DNA of 37,996 nt from Nitrospinales bacterium. Its GTDB lineage: Bacteria; Nitrospinota_A; UBA7883; JACRGQ01. The DNA lies in the NCBI GenBank assembly GCA_023248535.1, contig JAHFEJ010000011.1:15868-53863 (forward strand), given 5' to 3'. The notes beneath the pieces are model-generated. The model was not told where the DNA came from and did not search any database. It saw only the letters and a list, made by a program, of their open reading frames with translations. Position numbers and translations under genes: made by a program. Every line of letters starts with the position of its first letter. The stretch's first letter is position 1. Below are positions 11,539-20,055 of the stretch, piece by piece.

Positions 11539-12477
11539 TTAATCAAGTTTCAGATCGCTCAAATCGATATCGATATCGAAGTCGTCTTTTTTCTTTTCTT
11601 CTTTTTTCGGTTCCGCTTTAGCTTCAGGCTTATCCTGGGCGGACAGATCAAGGTCGTCCAGGTTCAGGTCGATGTCGAGGCCGTCCATCATGTCAAAATC
11701 ACCGCCGGGAGCGGGCGCCTTCGGCGGCGCCGGTTTTTCTTTGGCTTGGGTAATTTCAATGTCTCCCAAGTCGATATCGGCCACAGCCTCTTTGGCGGGA
11801 GGCGGCGCGGGCTCTGCACTTTCGGATATACCGAGGTCAAGGTCTCCCAGCTCGATGGCCACTTCCTCTTCTTTGGCGGGAGGGGCGACGGTTTCCTCGA
11901 TTTCCCCCAAGTCGGGCGCTTCTGTTTTTTCCGCTGGCGCGGGGGGTTCTTCCATGGAACTCAGGTCAAAATCGATCCCGCCCAGTTCAATATCGCCGAC
12001 ACTTTTCTTTACTTCCGGGGCCGCCTGCTGTTTTGCCGGTTCGGCGGCGGGTTCAGCCCCGAGGTTTATTTCTTCCTCTTCCACCGGCGGCAGCGAAATG
12101 GATGCGGTTTCGTCCGCCGATTCCCCCAGGCCGCTCAAGTCGAGATCATCGTGCCCCAGGTCAACCCCGCCCCCAATGTTGGTGAAATCGGTATCGGAGG
12201 CGATGGCCGCTTCAAAGCCCGCGGTGCCGGAGAGCTTTTCGGTTGTGGAGGTTTCCGATAATTGGGCGGCGTCAAGCGGTTCTTCCACCATGGTGGCCGT
12301 TTCCGCCATTGCCGCCTGCGGGGAGGCCTCGCGGCGCAATGTCGCCATGAGGCCGACCGAGCTGTATTGGGGGAAATCGATCCCCAACTCGGTTTTGTGC
12401 ACCGAAAGGTCGTTACCGCACTTTTTGCAGGTGTTGAGGTACTCAAAACTTGCGAAGTTACATTTTGGGCATTTCAT
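11539..12477 (-). CDS. zinc-ribbon protein with acidic DLDL-type repeats
   Basis: Residues 1-22 form a zinc ribbon with ligands C3, C6, C17 and C20. The rest (about 290 residues) is low complexity. Linkers rich in Ala, Pro, Glu and Lys separate short acidic-hydrophobic motifs: HDDLDLSGLG, GDIELGGIDFDLSS, IELGDLDLGIS, DIDLGDIEITQ, LDIDLNLDDLDLSA and the C-terminal DIDIDLSDLKLD. There is no signal peptide or membrane helix, so it is probably cytoplasmic. The repeated motif looks like a set of short linear docking sites rather than an enzyme. The gene is followed directly by an RDD membrane protein. Similar zinc-ribbon proteins with long acidic tails occur in deltaproteobacteria. Function is unknown. 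Confidence 0.85.
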   Translation of the reverse strand: MKCPKCNFASFEYLNTCKKCGNDLSVHKTELGIDFPQYSSVGLMATLRREASPQAAMAETATMVEEPLDAAQLSETSTTEKLSGTAGFEAAIASDTDFTNIGGGVDLGHDDLDLSGLGESADETASISLPPVEEEEINLGAEPAAEPAKQQAAPEVKKSVGDIELGGIDFDLSSMEEPPAPAEKTEAPDLGEIEETVAPPAKEEEVAIELGDLDLGISESAEPAPPPAKEAVADIDLGDIEITQAKEKPAPPKAPAPGGDFDMMDGLDIDLNLDDLDLSAQDKPEAKAEPKKEEKKKDDFDIDIDLSDLKLD

Positions 12478-12909
12478 CTAGCTGATTACTTTATCATATT
12501 TTTCGCCAATACCAAATGTTGCCGCAACGTGGCCGGTTTTTCAGCCCTGTTGGAATTAGAGGGGGATAATATCCGCGCACCCGGCCCGGATTATTCAGGG
12601 CGCCGCGGAAATAAGGAGGGGCTTTCCCGTAGCATTTATCACGATTCAGGGAACGGAAAACCGCATGGCTAAAATTTTTTGCTTCGCGCTTGATTTCTAC
12701 GATGGCTTCGTCTATAAATGGCGGGCGTCCTTGGGAAGGGGCGCAATGCAGGGGGACAGTTATTAGACTGTAAGATGCAGGAGAGGACAGCGCGTCATGT
12801 GGGGAAGCACCGTGTCGGGCCTTTTTGTTTCTAAGGCGCTTGTGCGCGCCGATATGCCGGCTTTGCCTTTCCATCATTCCGCCTGTTCATCCATGGTTGA
12901 GGCGGATAA
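12478..12909. other. 432-bp divergent intergenic region upstream of the complex I operon
   Basis: This gap separates the leftward zinc-ribbon gene from the rightward complex I operon and should hold both promoters, but I see no convincing -35/-10 pair. It has small hairpins: ACAGT/ACTGT around TATTAG at 12756-12771, and GGCGC/GCGCC near 12834-12850. A 33-codon ATG frame at 12665 has no recognisable product. A leftward open frame (12494-12877) lacks a ribosome site and resembles no family I know. The stretch around 12745-12771 resembles debris often left near REP-associated transposases. That is a weak impression. Confidence 0.4.
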
Positions 12910-14916
12910 ATGAAGGTACTTTTCAGTTCCTGGCTGGATGTCATCGTCGATAACCGCGGCAAGGCGCGGGATGCGTGGGACGACGCCAAGGTAAAACTTC
13001 CCGAAACATACGACGTCGCGCGGAAAATGACCGCGTTCATGGGCTGGGGCGGCATCGTCATTCTTGACGAGCCGTTCGATATCGTGGAAATGGCCGCCAA
13101 TTACGTCAAAGCCCTCCAAAAGAGTTCATGCGCCAAGTGCTTCCCCTGCCGGGTCGGCACGAAGGTGATGGAAGATATCTTCGCCCGCATCGTCGCCGGT
13201 CAGGGGACCGAGGGAGACCTCACCCAGCTTGAGGGGCTGTGCGAAACGATTTCGCGCAACAGCAAGTGCGGCATCGGCCAGCTGGGACCGGGGCCGATCG
13301 TCGATTCCTTCAAATATTTCAGGAAGGAATACCAGGAGTACGTGCTCGGCAAAAAGAAGGGGCCGGGCTATTTCTATCCCAACAAGACCACGGCGCCCTG
13401 CACGGCGGCCTGCCCGACCGGCATGGATATTCCCTTATATATAGAACAGATCAAGGAGGGGGATTTCGCCGGTTCGCTGGCTACCATCCGCACGGCCAGT
13501 CCGATGGCCTGCTCGCTGGGCCGCGCCTGCTTCCACCCCTGCGAAAACAACTGCCGCCGCGAAAACGTGGAGCGCTCGCTGGCGATCTGCAAGCTCAAGC
13601 GCTTCGCCTGGGATTACGAAGACCTGCACGCGGCCGAAAAGCCGGGCAATCCGAACCGGCACACCCGTCCTGAAAAAGTGGCGGTGATCGGCGCGGGGCC
13701 GTCGGGTCTCTCCGCCGCGTACTACCTGCTTTTGGAAGGCTTCCCTGTCACCATATTTGAAAAATTGCCGACGCCCGGCGGCGCGGCGTGGACCGGCATT
13801 CCGCATTACCGCATCCCGAAAGATGTCATGATGCGCGAGGTTAACTACATTGAAGATCTCGGCGGCGAGATCAAGTACAGCGTAACCTTCGGCAAGGACG
13901 AGACGTTCGCCTCGCTCCGCGCCAAGGGGTACAAGGCGTTTTTTGTGGCGACCGGCGGCGACCTTTCCAAGGCGATGGGCGTGGAAGGGGAAGACAAGAA
14001 TTACCAGGGGGTTTACGGCGGTATCGCGGCTCTTAAAGAGATCGTCGAATTCACCACCAAGGATGCCGTTCCGAATCCCGCCATCAAGGTTCCGGTACTG
14101 GCCAAGCCGAAAAAGGTGCTGGTGGTGGGCGGCGGCAACACGGCGATGGACTGTGTGCGAAGCTGGATACGCCTCGGATGCAAAGATGTGAATATCGTCT
14201 ACCGCCGCACCAAGAAGGAACTGCCGGCCGACCCGCACGAAGTGCACGAGTCTGAAGACGAAGGGGTGAATTACTGCTTCATGCTGGCCCCGACCAAGCT
14301 GGTGGCGGATGCCGGCGGCAAGGTCATCGGCCTTGAATGCCAGAAGATGGAAATGGGGCCGCCGGACGAATCGGGCCGCCGCAAGCCGGTGCCGGTGCCG
14401 GGATCCGAACATCTGGTCGAAGGGGATATGGTCATTTCCGCCATCGGGCAGGACTGCGATATTTTCTTCCTCAAGGAGGTGCCGGACGTGAAAATCACCA
14501 AGTGGAAGACCATCATCACCAATGAAGAGACATTCCAGACCGCCGTGCCGGACATCTTCGCCGGCGGCGATGTCGTTTCGGGGCCGCTGAATCTGGTAAC
14601 CGCCGTTGGTCACGCGCGGCGCGCCGCCCAGTGCATGGGGCAGTTCCTGCGGGGCGAGCCGGTTGGCATCAGTGATGAGCAGCGGATGGAGAAGGTTATC
14701 GCCACCATCGGCGTGTACGACAAGAACGAAAAAATACCGCTTCCCGGCGGCTGGGCGCGGCAGGAGATGCCGATTTGCGACCGTCAGGACAAGATCGGCT
14801 CCTTTAAAGAAGTCGAGCTTGGTTATTCGCTGGAAGCGGCGGTTGATGAAGCGAGCCGCTGCATGCGCTGTTACGTGGTGGGCATGGCCTGTGTGCCGGA
14901 GGGAGCATCCAAATGA
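12910..14916 (+). CDS. NuoF iron-sulfur domain fused to GltD/SfrB-type FAD-NAD(P)H oxidoreductase
   Basis: A 668-residue fusion at the head of the complex I operon. Residues ~1-140 correspond only to the C-terminal NuoF region that binds cluster N3 (CAKCFPC, C74/C77/C80, and C120). The FMN/NADH fold of NuoF is absent. Residues ~155-600 are a GltD-like module: cysteines C164, C168, C201, C207, C211 and C215 for iron-sulfur centres, an FAD fold VAVIGAGPSGLSAA (257-270), and a second nucleotide fold VLVVGGGNTAMD (403-414) with YRRTKKELPA. The two Arg of that last motif suggest NADPH. The closing FAD motif is at DIFAGGDVVSGPLNLV. A C-terminal CMRC (651-654) follows. The architecture matches SfrB of the Geobacter NADPH oxidoreductase. 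It starts at the ATG with GAGG upstream and overlaps nuoG by four bases. It most likely replaces NuoE and NuoF as the electron-input subunit. Confidence 0.88.
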   Translation: MKVLFSSWLDVIVDNRGKARDAWDDAKVKLPETYDVARKMTAFMGWGGIVILDEPFDIVEMAANYVKALQKSSCAKCFPCRVGTKVMEDIFARIVAGQGTEGDLTQLEGLCETISRNSKCGIGQLGPGPIVDSFKYFRKEYQEYVLGKKKGPGYFYPNKTTAPCTAACPTGMDIPLYIEQIKEGDFAGSLATIRTASPMACSLGRACFHPCENNCRRENVERSLAICKLKRFAWDYEDLHAAEKPGNPNRHTRPEKVAVIGAGPSGLSAAYYLLLEGFPVTIFEKLPTPGGAAWTGIPHYRIPKDVMMREVNYIEDLGGEIKYSVTFGKDETFASLRAKGYKAFFVATGGDLSKAMGVEGEDKNYQGVYGGIAALKEIVEFTTKDAVPNPAIKVPVLAKPKKVLVVGGGNTAMDCVRSWIRLGCKDVNIVYRRTKKELPADPHEVHESEDEGVNYCFMLAPTKLVADAGGKVIGLECQKMEMGPPDESGRRKPVPVPGSEHLVEGDMVISAIGQDCDIFFLKEVPDVKITKWKTIITNEETFQTAVPDIFAGGDVVSGPLNLVTAVGHARRAAQCMGQFLRGEPVGISDEQRMEKVIATIGVYDKNEKIPLPGGWARQEMPICDRQDKIGSFKEVELGYSLEAAVDEASRCMRCYVVGMACVPEGASK

Positions 14917-17489
14917 GTCACGCCCCCGCCGAAACGAAGAGCATGGTTACGCTGACCGTCGACGGTAAAACCGTCGAAGTGAAAAAGGGAACCACCATCC
15001 TGCAGGCGGCGCGCCGCGTGGGCAAAAAGATCCCCACGCTGTGCTACCTGGAGAAAACCCATCCCATCGGCTCCTGCCGCGTCTGCTCGGTGGAAGTGGC
15101 GGGTGTGGACGGCCCGGTGATGAGCTGTACGACGCCGGCGGCCGACGGCATGGCCGTCACGACCGACAGCGAAAAGCTGAAGGAATTCCGGCGGAACATG
15201 GTTCAGTTCATCCTGGTCAACCATCCGCTCGACTGCCCGGTCTGCGAACGGTCCGGCGAATGCACGTTGCAGAACCTCACGTGGGGACTGGGCATCCAGA
15301 AACATGACTGGGCCACCACCAAACACGAGAAGAAGCCAGTGGTCGACTGGGGCCTTATCCGCTACGACCAGAATCTCTGCGTGATGTGCGAGCGGTGTGT
15401 CCGCATCTGCAACGAAGTGCAGGGGATCGACGCCTACCGCATTGACGGCAACGGCTATTCCGCGAAGATCAACACCAAGGATGGCAAGCCGCTGGATTGC
15501 GATTTCTGCGGCCAGTGCATTTCCGTCTGTCCGGTGGGGGCGCTTTCCAGCGGCATGTATTTTTCTGGCCGCTCGTGGGAGATGACGCGTACGCCGACCG
15601 TTTGTCCGCACTGCGCCGTCGGTTGCAGTTTTGAAGTGAATGTGAAGAACGGGAAGATCGTGCGCGTGACCAGCGGCAACGCGCTGGGCAACAACAAGGG
15701 AAACCTCTGCGCGCGTGGCCGCTTCGGATACGAGTTCGTGCAGCAGGGCGACCGCCTCACCGCGCCGATGATACGCCGCGGCCACGGTTTTGAAACGACC
15801 GATTGGGATACGGCGTTCGCATATATCGCCGAAAAGCTGAACGAATACCGGGCGGCGGGGAAAAACGCCTACGCCGGCCTCGGCAGCGAGCGCGCCACCA
15901 ACGAAGACAACTACGTGTTCCAGAAATTCTTCCGCGAAGCCCTCGGCTCCGGCAACATCGACAACCTGGCCAATATGGCCGGCCACGGCACCGCGGCCGG
16001 CGTTTTCGAACAGTTCGGCGACTTCCCGATGACCGTTTCATTCGACGAACTGAAGAAGGGAAACCTTTTTGTGTTCATCGGGCTTGACGGCAGCAACGAA
16101 AACCCGGTGGTGAGCAATCACATCCGCGAAGCGATCTACGGGCACGGCGCCGAAGTGGCCCTTGCTTACAGCAAAGAGGCTTTCTTCCTGCCATCTCCCC
16201 GGATGAAGCTGACCTACGGGTATGCCGATATGCATGAATTCACCGTCGCGCTCACGGGCGATCTGGTGGCCGCCATCAAGGCGGGCGGGGGCATCTCCGG
16301 CGGTGCGGTGGTCACGGCGGATTTTGAGCAGCGGCTCAACGCGGATCTTGCCGGTGCGCGGGCCACGCTGGATGGCGCGCTGGCCGCGCAGGTTGCCCAG
16401 CTCGCGGCCCTGATAAAGAAGAAGCAAAAACCGGTGTTCCTCATCGGGCAGGAGGCCCAGCGCCATCCGCGGGCCGGCGCCATCGTGCGGAACATCGTGA
16501 ACCTCGCCAAAATCGCCGGCGGCAGGGTGATGGTGATGCGCGAATACTGCAATTCCCAAGGGGTTAACGATATGGGGGTGGCTTCGAACGTCCTTCCCGG
16601 TTACCGCAAGGAAACGCGGCAGGAGCTGGGGGTTTATGCCGACCTCTGTACGCTTATCAACAACCACGAGACGAAGGCGCTTATCATCGCCGATGAGGAT
16701 GTGCTTCGCCGCCATGCCGATTTCGTGAAATTCCGCGAAGCGATGGACAAGGTGGAATTCGCCATCGTGGTGGATCAGTTCTATTCTCAGACCGCCATGG
16801 CCGCCGATGTTGTGTTGCCGTCGTGCACCGCCCTTGAAAAGGACGGCACATTCACCAACATCGAAGGGCGTATTCAATGGATCCGGCCGGCCGTCGCGCC
16901 GGTTGGCAACAGCCGCCCCACATGGCGGATCTTCGCCGATCTGGCCAAGGCGATGGGGCGTGATTTCGGCTACCGCTCCACCGCCGACGTTTCCGCGGAG
17001 ATCGCCGCCACGGTGCCGGGATACGGCGCGATCATGGATGGCGGCATGACCGATTTCTCCGCGCTTGTCCACGGTTCGCCGTCGCTTTCGATGGCAAGCC
17101 CGGCCCCGATGAAAAAGCCGGCCGCGGGCGAACTGGTGTTGCTGCCCGAGCACAACCTCTTTGTGATGGGGATATACACCGATTACTGTCCTTCCCTGCG
17201 CCACCTGGTGGGAAAGCATTACGCCGATTTCCATGTGGAGGGGAAGCCGTACGCCGATATCAATCCGGCCGACGCCGATGCCTTGGGCCTCAAAGCCGAG
17301 GATACGCTGTTGTTCAAGGCGCCGAAGCGGGAGTGGAAGGGGCGCGTCCGCCTGAGCGGGGCCGTAAAGCCGGGTTCCGTGCGCATTCCCGATGAAATGG
17401 ACCAGTCGCCGTCCCTTATAATGACGGCAGGCGGCCGCGAGATACAATGCCGCAATCTGTTGGGTCTCATGGGGGTGGAAAAATGCTGA
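14913..17489 (+). CDS. nuoG: NADH-quinone oxidoreductase subunit G (SfrA-like)
   Basis: The large iron-sulfur subunit of the peripheral arm, 858 residues. Cluster ligands are complete: 2Fe-2S C44, C55, C58, C72; the His-ligated cluster H104, C108, C111, C117; two ferredoxin-type sites C156/C159/C162/C166 and C196/C199/C202/C206; and the extra cluster of the molybdopterin-oxidoreductase domain C231, C234, C238, C266. The remainder is a molybdopterin-oxidoreductase-like fold. In complex I proper this fold usually has no cofactor. Size and order relative to the previous gene also fit SfrA, so the pair forms an SfrAB-like electron-input unit placed in a nuo operon. It starts at the ATG overlapping the previous stop (ATGA) with GGAG upstream. 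Confidence 0.92.
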   Translation: MSHAPAETKSMVTLTVDGKTVEVKKGTTILQAARRVGKKIPTLCYLEKTHPIGSCRVCSVEVAGVDGPVMSCTTPAADGMAVTTDSEKLKEFRRNMVQFILVNHPLDCPVCERSGECTLQNLTWGLGIQKHDWATTKHEKKPVVDWGLIRYDQNLCVMCERCVRICNEVQGIDAYRIDGNGYSAKINTKDGKPLDCDFCGQCISVCPVGALSSGMYFSGRSWEMTRTPTVCPHCAVGCSFEVNVKNGKIVRVTSGNALGNNKGNLCARGRFGYEFVQQGDRLTAPMIRRGHGFETTDWDTAFAYIAEKLNEYRAAGKNAYAGLGSERATNEDNYVFQKFFREALGSGNIDNLANMAGHGTAAGVFEQFGDFPMTVSFDELKKGNLFVFIGLDGSNENPVVSNHIREAIYGHGAEVALAYSKEAFFLPSPRMKLTYGYADMHEFTVALTGDLVAAIKAGGGISGGAVVTADFEQRLNADLAGARATLDGALAAQVAQLAALIKKKQKPVFLIGQEAQRHPRAGAIVRNIVNLAKIAGGRVMVMREYCNSQGVNDMGVASNVLPGYRKETRQELGVYADLCTLINNHETKALIIADEDVLRRHADFVKFREAMDKVEFAIVVDQFYSQTAMAADVVLPSCTALEKDGTFTNIEGRIQWIRPAVAPVGNSRPTWRIFADLAKAMGRDFGYRSTADVSAEIAATVPGYGAIMDGGMTDFSALVHGSPSLSMASPAPMKKPAAGELVLLPEHNLFVMGIYTDYCPSLRHLVGKHYADFHVEGKPYADINPADADALGLKAEDTLLFKAPKREWKGRVRLSGAVKPGSVRIPDEMDQSPSLIMTAGGREIQCRNLLGLMGVEKC

Positions 17490-17839
17490 ACCAGTACATT
17501 CCCGTTCTTGTAATGACGCTGGCCGCATGCGGCACGGCGGCCGGCATGATCATAGCGACCACGATCATAGGCCCGAAGAGGGAATTTGAAGAGAAGATGG
17601 AGCCGTTCGAGTGCGGCGTGTCGCCGGTCAGCGATCCGAAGAGCCGTTTCGGCGTGCGGTTCTACCTCGTGGCGATGTTGTTTATCGTGTTTGATATTGA
17701 AGCCGTGTTTCTCTTCCCCTGGGCGGCGGTGTTCCGGGAACTGGGCATGTTCGGCTTGGTTGAAATGCTGGTCTTCATCCTGGTGTTGACGGTTGGCCTC
17801 GCCTATGTGTGGAAGAAGGGGGCTTTGGAATGGGAGTGA
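17483..17839 (+). CDS. nuoA: NADH-quinone oxidoreductase subunit A
   Basis: A 118-residue membrane subunit with three transmembrane helices near the quinone cavity of complex I. It has the loop KMEPFECGVSPVSDPKSRF and the second-helix acids in FDIEAVFLFPW. The chosen ATG at 17483 overlaps the nuoG stop by seven bases and gives the normal N-terminus (LNQYIPVLVMTL). An upstream in-frame ATG at 17447 lies wholly within nuoG and adds non-family residues. Confidence 0.96.
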   Translation: MLNQYIPVLVMTLAACGTAAGMIIATTIIGPKREFEEKMEPFECGVSPVSDPKSRFGVRFYLVAMLFIVFDIEAVFLFPWAAVFRELGMFGLVEMLVFILVLTVGLAYVWKKGALEWE

Positions 17840-17841
17840 CA

Positions 17842-18366
17842 ATGGAAGAGCAAAATATTGAAGCCGCGCTGGGTGACAGCGTGATCCTCACCCAGGTTGA
17901 TAAGGTCATCGGCTGGGGAAGGAAATACTCGTTTTTCCTCTATCCGTTCATCACCGCCTGCTGCGGCATGGAATTCATGTCGGCGGCCGCGTCCCGCTAC
18001 GACCTCGACCGGTTCGGCGCGGCGCTGCCGCGTTTTTCGCCGCGCCAGGCCGACCTGCTGTTCGTGGTCGGCACCATCAGCCACAAGCAGGCCCCGATAC
18101 TCAATAAGGTATATAACCAGATGGCGGAGCCCAAGTGGGTTTTTGCCTTCGGCGCGTGCGTCTGCAGCGGCGGCATGTACAACAATTACGCCACCGTGCA
18201 GGGGATCGATACCATCCTGCCGGTGGACGTGTATGTACCGGGTTGCCCGCCCCGTCCCGAAATTGTGATCGACGGGCTTATCAAATTGCAGGAACTGGTG
18301 GCCAACGAGCGCTCGTCCAAGTGGCCGCGCGGCAAATCCCAATACGATCCGAAAGTGAAACGCTGA
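17842..18366 (+). CDS. nuoB: NADH-quinone oxidoreductase subunit B
   Basis: A 174-residue peripheral subunit that carries the last cluster, N2, which passes electrons to quinone. Ligands are the adjacent C40-C41 pair (PFITACCGMEFM), C106 (FGACVCSGGMY) and C135 (PGCPPRPE). The ATG at 17842 is chosen because GGGAG lies five bases before it. A possible ATG at 17830 overlaps the nuoA end. The C-terminus overlaps nuoC by one base. All features required for function are intact. Confidence 0.97.
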   Translation: MEEQNIEAALGDSVILTQVDKVIGWGRKYSFFLYPFITACCGMEFMSAAASRYDLDRFGAALPRFSPRQADLLFVVGTISHKQAPILNKVYNQMAEPKWVFAFGACVCSGGMYNNYATVQGIDTILPVDVYVPGCPPRPEIVIDGLIKLQELVANERSSKWPRGKSQYDPKVKR

Positions 18367-18851
18367 TGGGACGCCTGATCGACCTGTGCAAGCAGAAGCT
18401 GGGCGGCGCGGTGCTTTCCGCGCACGAACAGCATGGCGACGAGACGGTGGTGATCCGCAAGGACGCCATGCTGACGGCGTTGCGCTGGTTGCGGGACGAT
18501 AATGACACGAAATTCGATTTCATGATGGATTTAACCGCCGTGGATTATTTCGGCACGCGGCCGCGCGACGAACGCTTCGAGGTGGTCTATCACCTCTTCT
18601 CCCTCACGCACAACCACCGCCTCCGCGTGAAGATTCCGGTTGCCGAAGCCGATCCCGCCGTTGAGTCCGCCGCCACCGTCTGGAAGGCGGCCGACTGGTT
18701 CGAACGCGAGGTGTGGGACATGTACGGCATAGTATTTAAGGGGCATCCGAACATGAAGCGGATACTCCTCTATGAGGAATTTGAAGGGCATCCGTTGCGG
18801 AAGGACTATAACATCCGCAAGCGCCAGCCGCTTATCGGACCGGAGAACTGA
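18366..18851 (+). CDS. nuoC: NADH-quinone oxidoreductase subunit C
   Basis: The 30-kDa-type peripheral subunit, 161 residues, separate from NuoD rather than fused. It has the family motif around DWFEREVWDMYGIVFKGHP and the finish EGHPLRKDYNIRKRQPL. The ATG at 18366 shares its first base with the nuoB stop. A much longer open frame reaching back to 18135 lies within nuoB and is not part of the protein. Confidence 0.95.
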   Translation: MGRLIDLCKQKLGGAVLSAHEQHGDETVVIRKDAMLTALRWLRDDNDTKFDFMMDLTAVDYFGTRPRDERFEVVYHLFSLTHNHRLRVKIPVAEADPAVESAATVWKAADWFEREVWDMYGIVFKGHPNMKRILLYEEFEGHPLRKDYNIRKRQPLIGPEN

Positions 18852-18855
18852 GGCC

Positions 18856-20055
18856 ATGGAAAATAAAAACCGGCTTGACCTGAATACGGAACTGATGGTT
18901 CTGAACATGGGGCCGTCGCACCCGGCCACCCACGGCACCGTCCGCTTTTTCCTCAAGCTCGACGGCGAAAAAGTCGTCCACATGGAGACGGAGATCGGCT
19001 ACCTCCACCGCGGCTTTGAGAAGCATTGCGAGAACGGCACCTGGACCCAGGCCTTCCCGTTCACCGACCGGCTGAATTATTGCAGCGCTCCGCAGAACAA
19101 CGTCGCCTATGCGCTGGCCGTGGAGAAGCTGCTTGGCGTGACGGACAAGGTGCCTCCCCGCGCCGTTTACATTCGCACCATCATGTGTGAACTCTCCCGT
19201 ATGGCCGACCACTACACCAACCTGGGCGCGGCGACCCTTGAATTGGGGGCGCTCACCGCGTTCATCTACTTCGTCGAAGCGCGCGAACTGACGTGGGACC
19301 TCATCGAATCGGTCTGCGGCGCGCGCCTTACCTCAAACTACATCCGGGTGGGCGGCCTGGCTTCGGATCTGCCGGAAGGTTTCGCCGCCCGCGTGAAAGA
19401 GGTGTTCGCCAAGAACCGCGTTTTTTGGGATGAGTTCGACAAACTGCTGACCCATAACCGCATTTTTCTCGACCGCATGCGCGACACCGGCGGTATTTCG
19501 CGGGCGGACGCCATTTCCTACGCGTTTACCGGCCCCTGCCTGCGCGCGGCCGGCGTTGAATACGACGTCCGCAAAGCGTTCCCGTACCTCGCCTACCGCG
19601 ATGTTGATTTTGACATCCCCATCGGCACCACCGGCGACAACTTCGACCGGTACCTCGTCCGCATGGAGGAGATCAAGCAGAGCATGCGCATCGTCGAGCA
19701 GTGCCTGTTGCAACTGCCGTCCGGCCCGATCAACATCAACGACGCGTCGGTGCGCAACCCAAGCAAGGAAGACGGCAAAACGTACATGGAGTCGATGATA
19801 TTCCATTTCAAAAACACCATCGAAGGGATACAGGTGCCCAAGGGGGAAGCCTATGTCGCCACCGAGGGAACCAACGGCGAAGTCGGGTTCTATCTCGTTT
19901 CGCAGGGCGGCGGCAAACCGTGGAAATGCCGTGTGCGGCCCCCCTGCTTCGCGCTGACGCAGGCGATAGGGCATATGTGCACCGGGCACTATTTATCGGA
20001 CATCATTCCGACGTTCGACATGATCAACCTTATCGGCGGGGAGTGTGACCGCTAA
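18856..20055 (+). CDS. nuoD: NADH-quinone oxidoreductase subunit D
   Basis: The 49-kDa-type subunit, 399 residues, related to the large subunit of NiFe hydrogenases. With NuoB it forms the quinone-binding site. The quinone-site His (H26) is in GPSHPATHGTVR, and the matching Tyr (Y75) is in FTDRLNYCSAP. The C-terminus IGGECDR is conserved. The ATG at 18856 follows nuoC after four bases with a GAGG-like sequence. The first four Cys of a hydrogenase are absent, as expected for complex I. Confidence 0.97.
   Translation: MENKNRLDLNTELMVLNMGPSHPATHGTVRFFLKLDGEKVVHMETEIGYLHRGFEKHCENGTWTQAFPFTDRLNYCSAPQNNVAYALAVEKLLGVTDKVPPRAVYIRTIMCELSRMADHYTNLGAATLELGALTAFIYFVEARELTWDLIESVCGARLTSNYIRVGGLASDLPEGFAARVKEVFAKNRVFWDEFDKLLTHNRIFLDRMRDTGGISRADAISYAFTGPCLRAAGVEYDVRKAFPYLAYRDVDFDIPIGTTGDNFDRYLVRMEEIKQSMRIVEQCLLQLPSGPININDASVRNPSKEDGKTYMESMIFHFKNTIEGIQVPKGEAYVATEGTNGEVGFYLVSQGGGKPWKCRVRPPCFALTQAIGHMCTGHYLSDIIPTFDMINLIGGECDR

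Noticed and set aside
12494-12877. 127-codon leftward open frame before the complex I operon
   Set aside because: No ribosome site, mixed composition and no similarity I can recognise; kept only as intergenic content.
12910-13300. That the NuoF-like part is a truncated pseudogene
   Set aside because: The N-terminus (FSSW-x-VIVDNRG) and domain order match full-length SfrB-type proteins, and the frame is open with a good ribosome site.
13435-14613. 392-codon leftward open frame opposite the NuoF-GltD fusion
   Set aside because: Antisense frame with no recognisable domain; the forward frame carries intact cofactor motifs.
16038-17528. 496-codon leftward open frame opposite nuoG
   Set aside because: Shadow of nuoG; Arg/His-rich with no domain.
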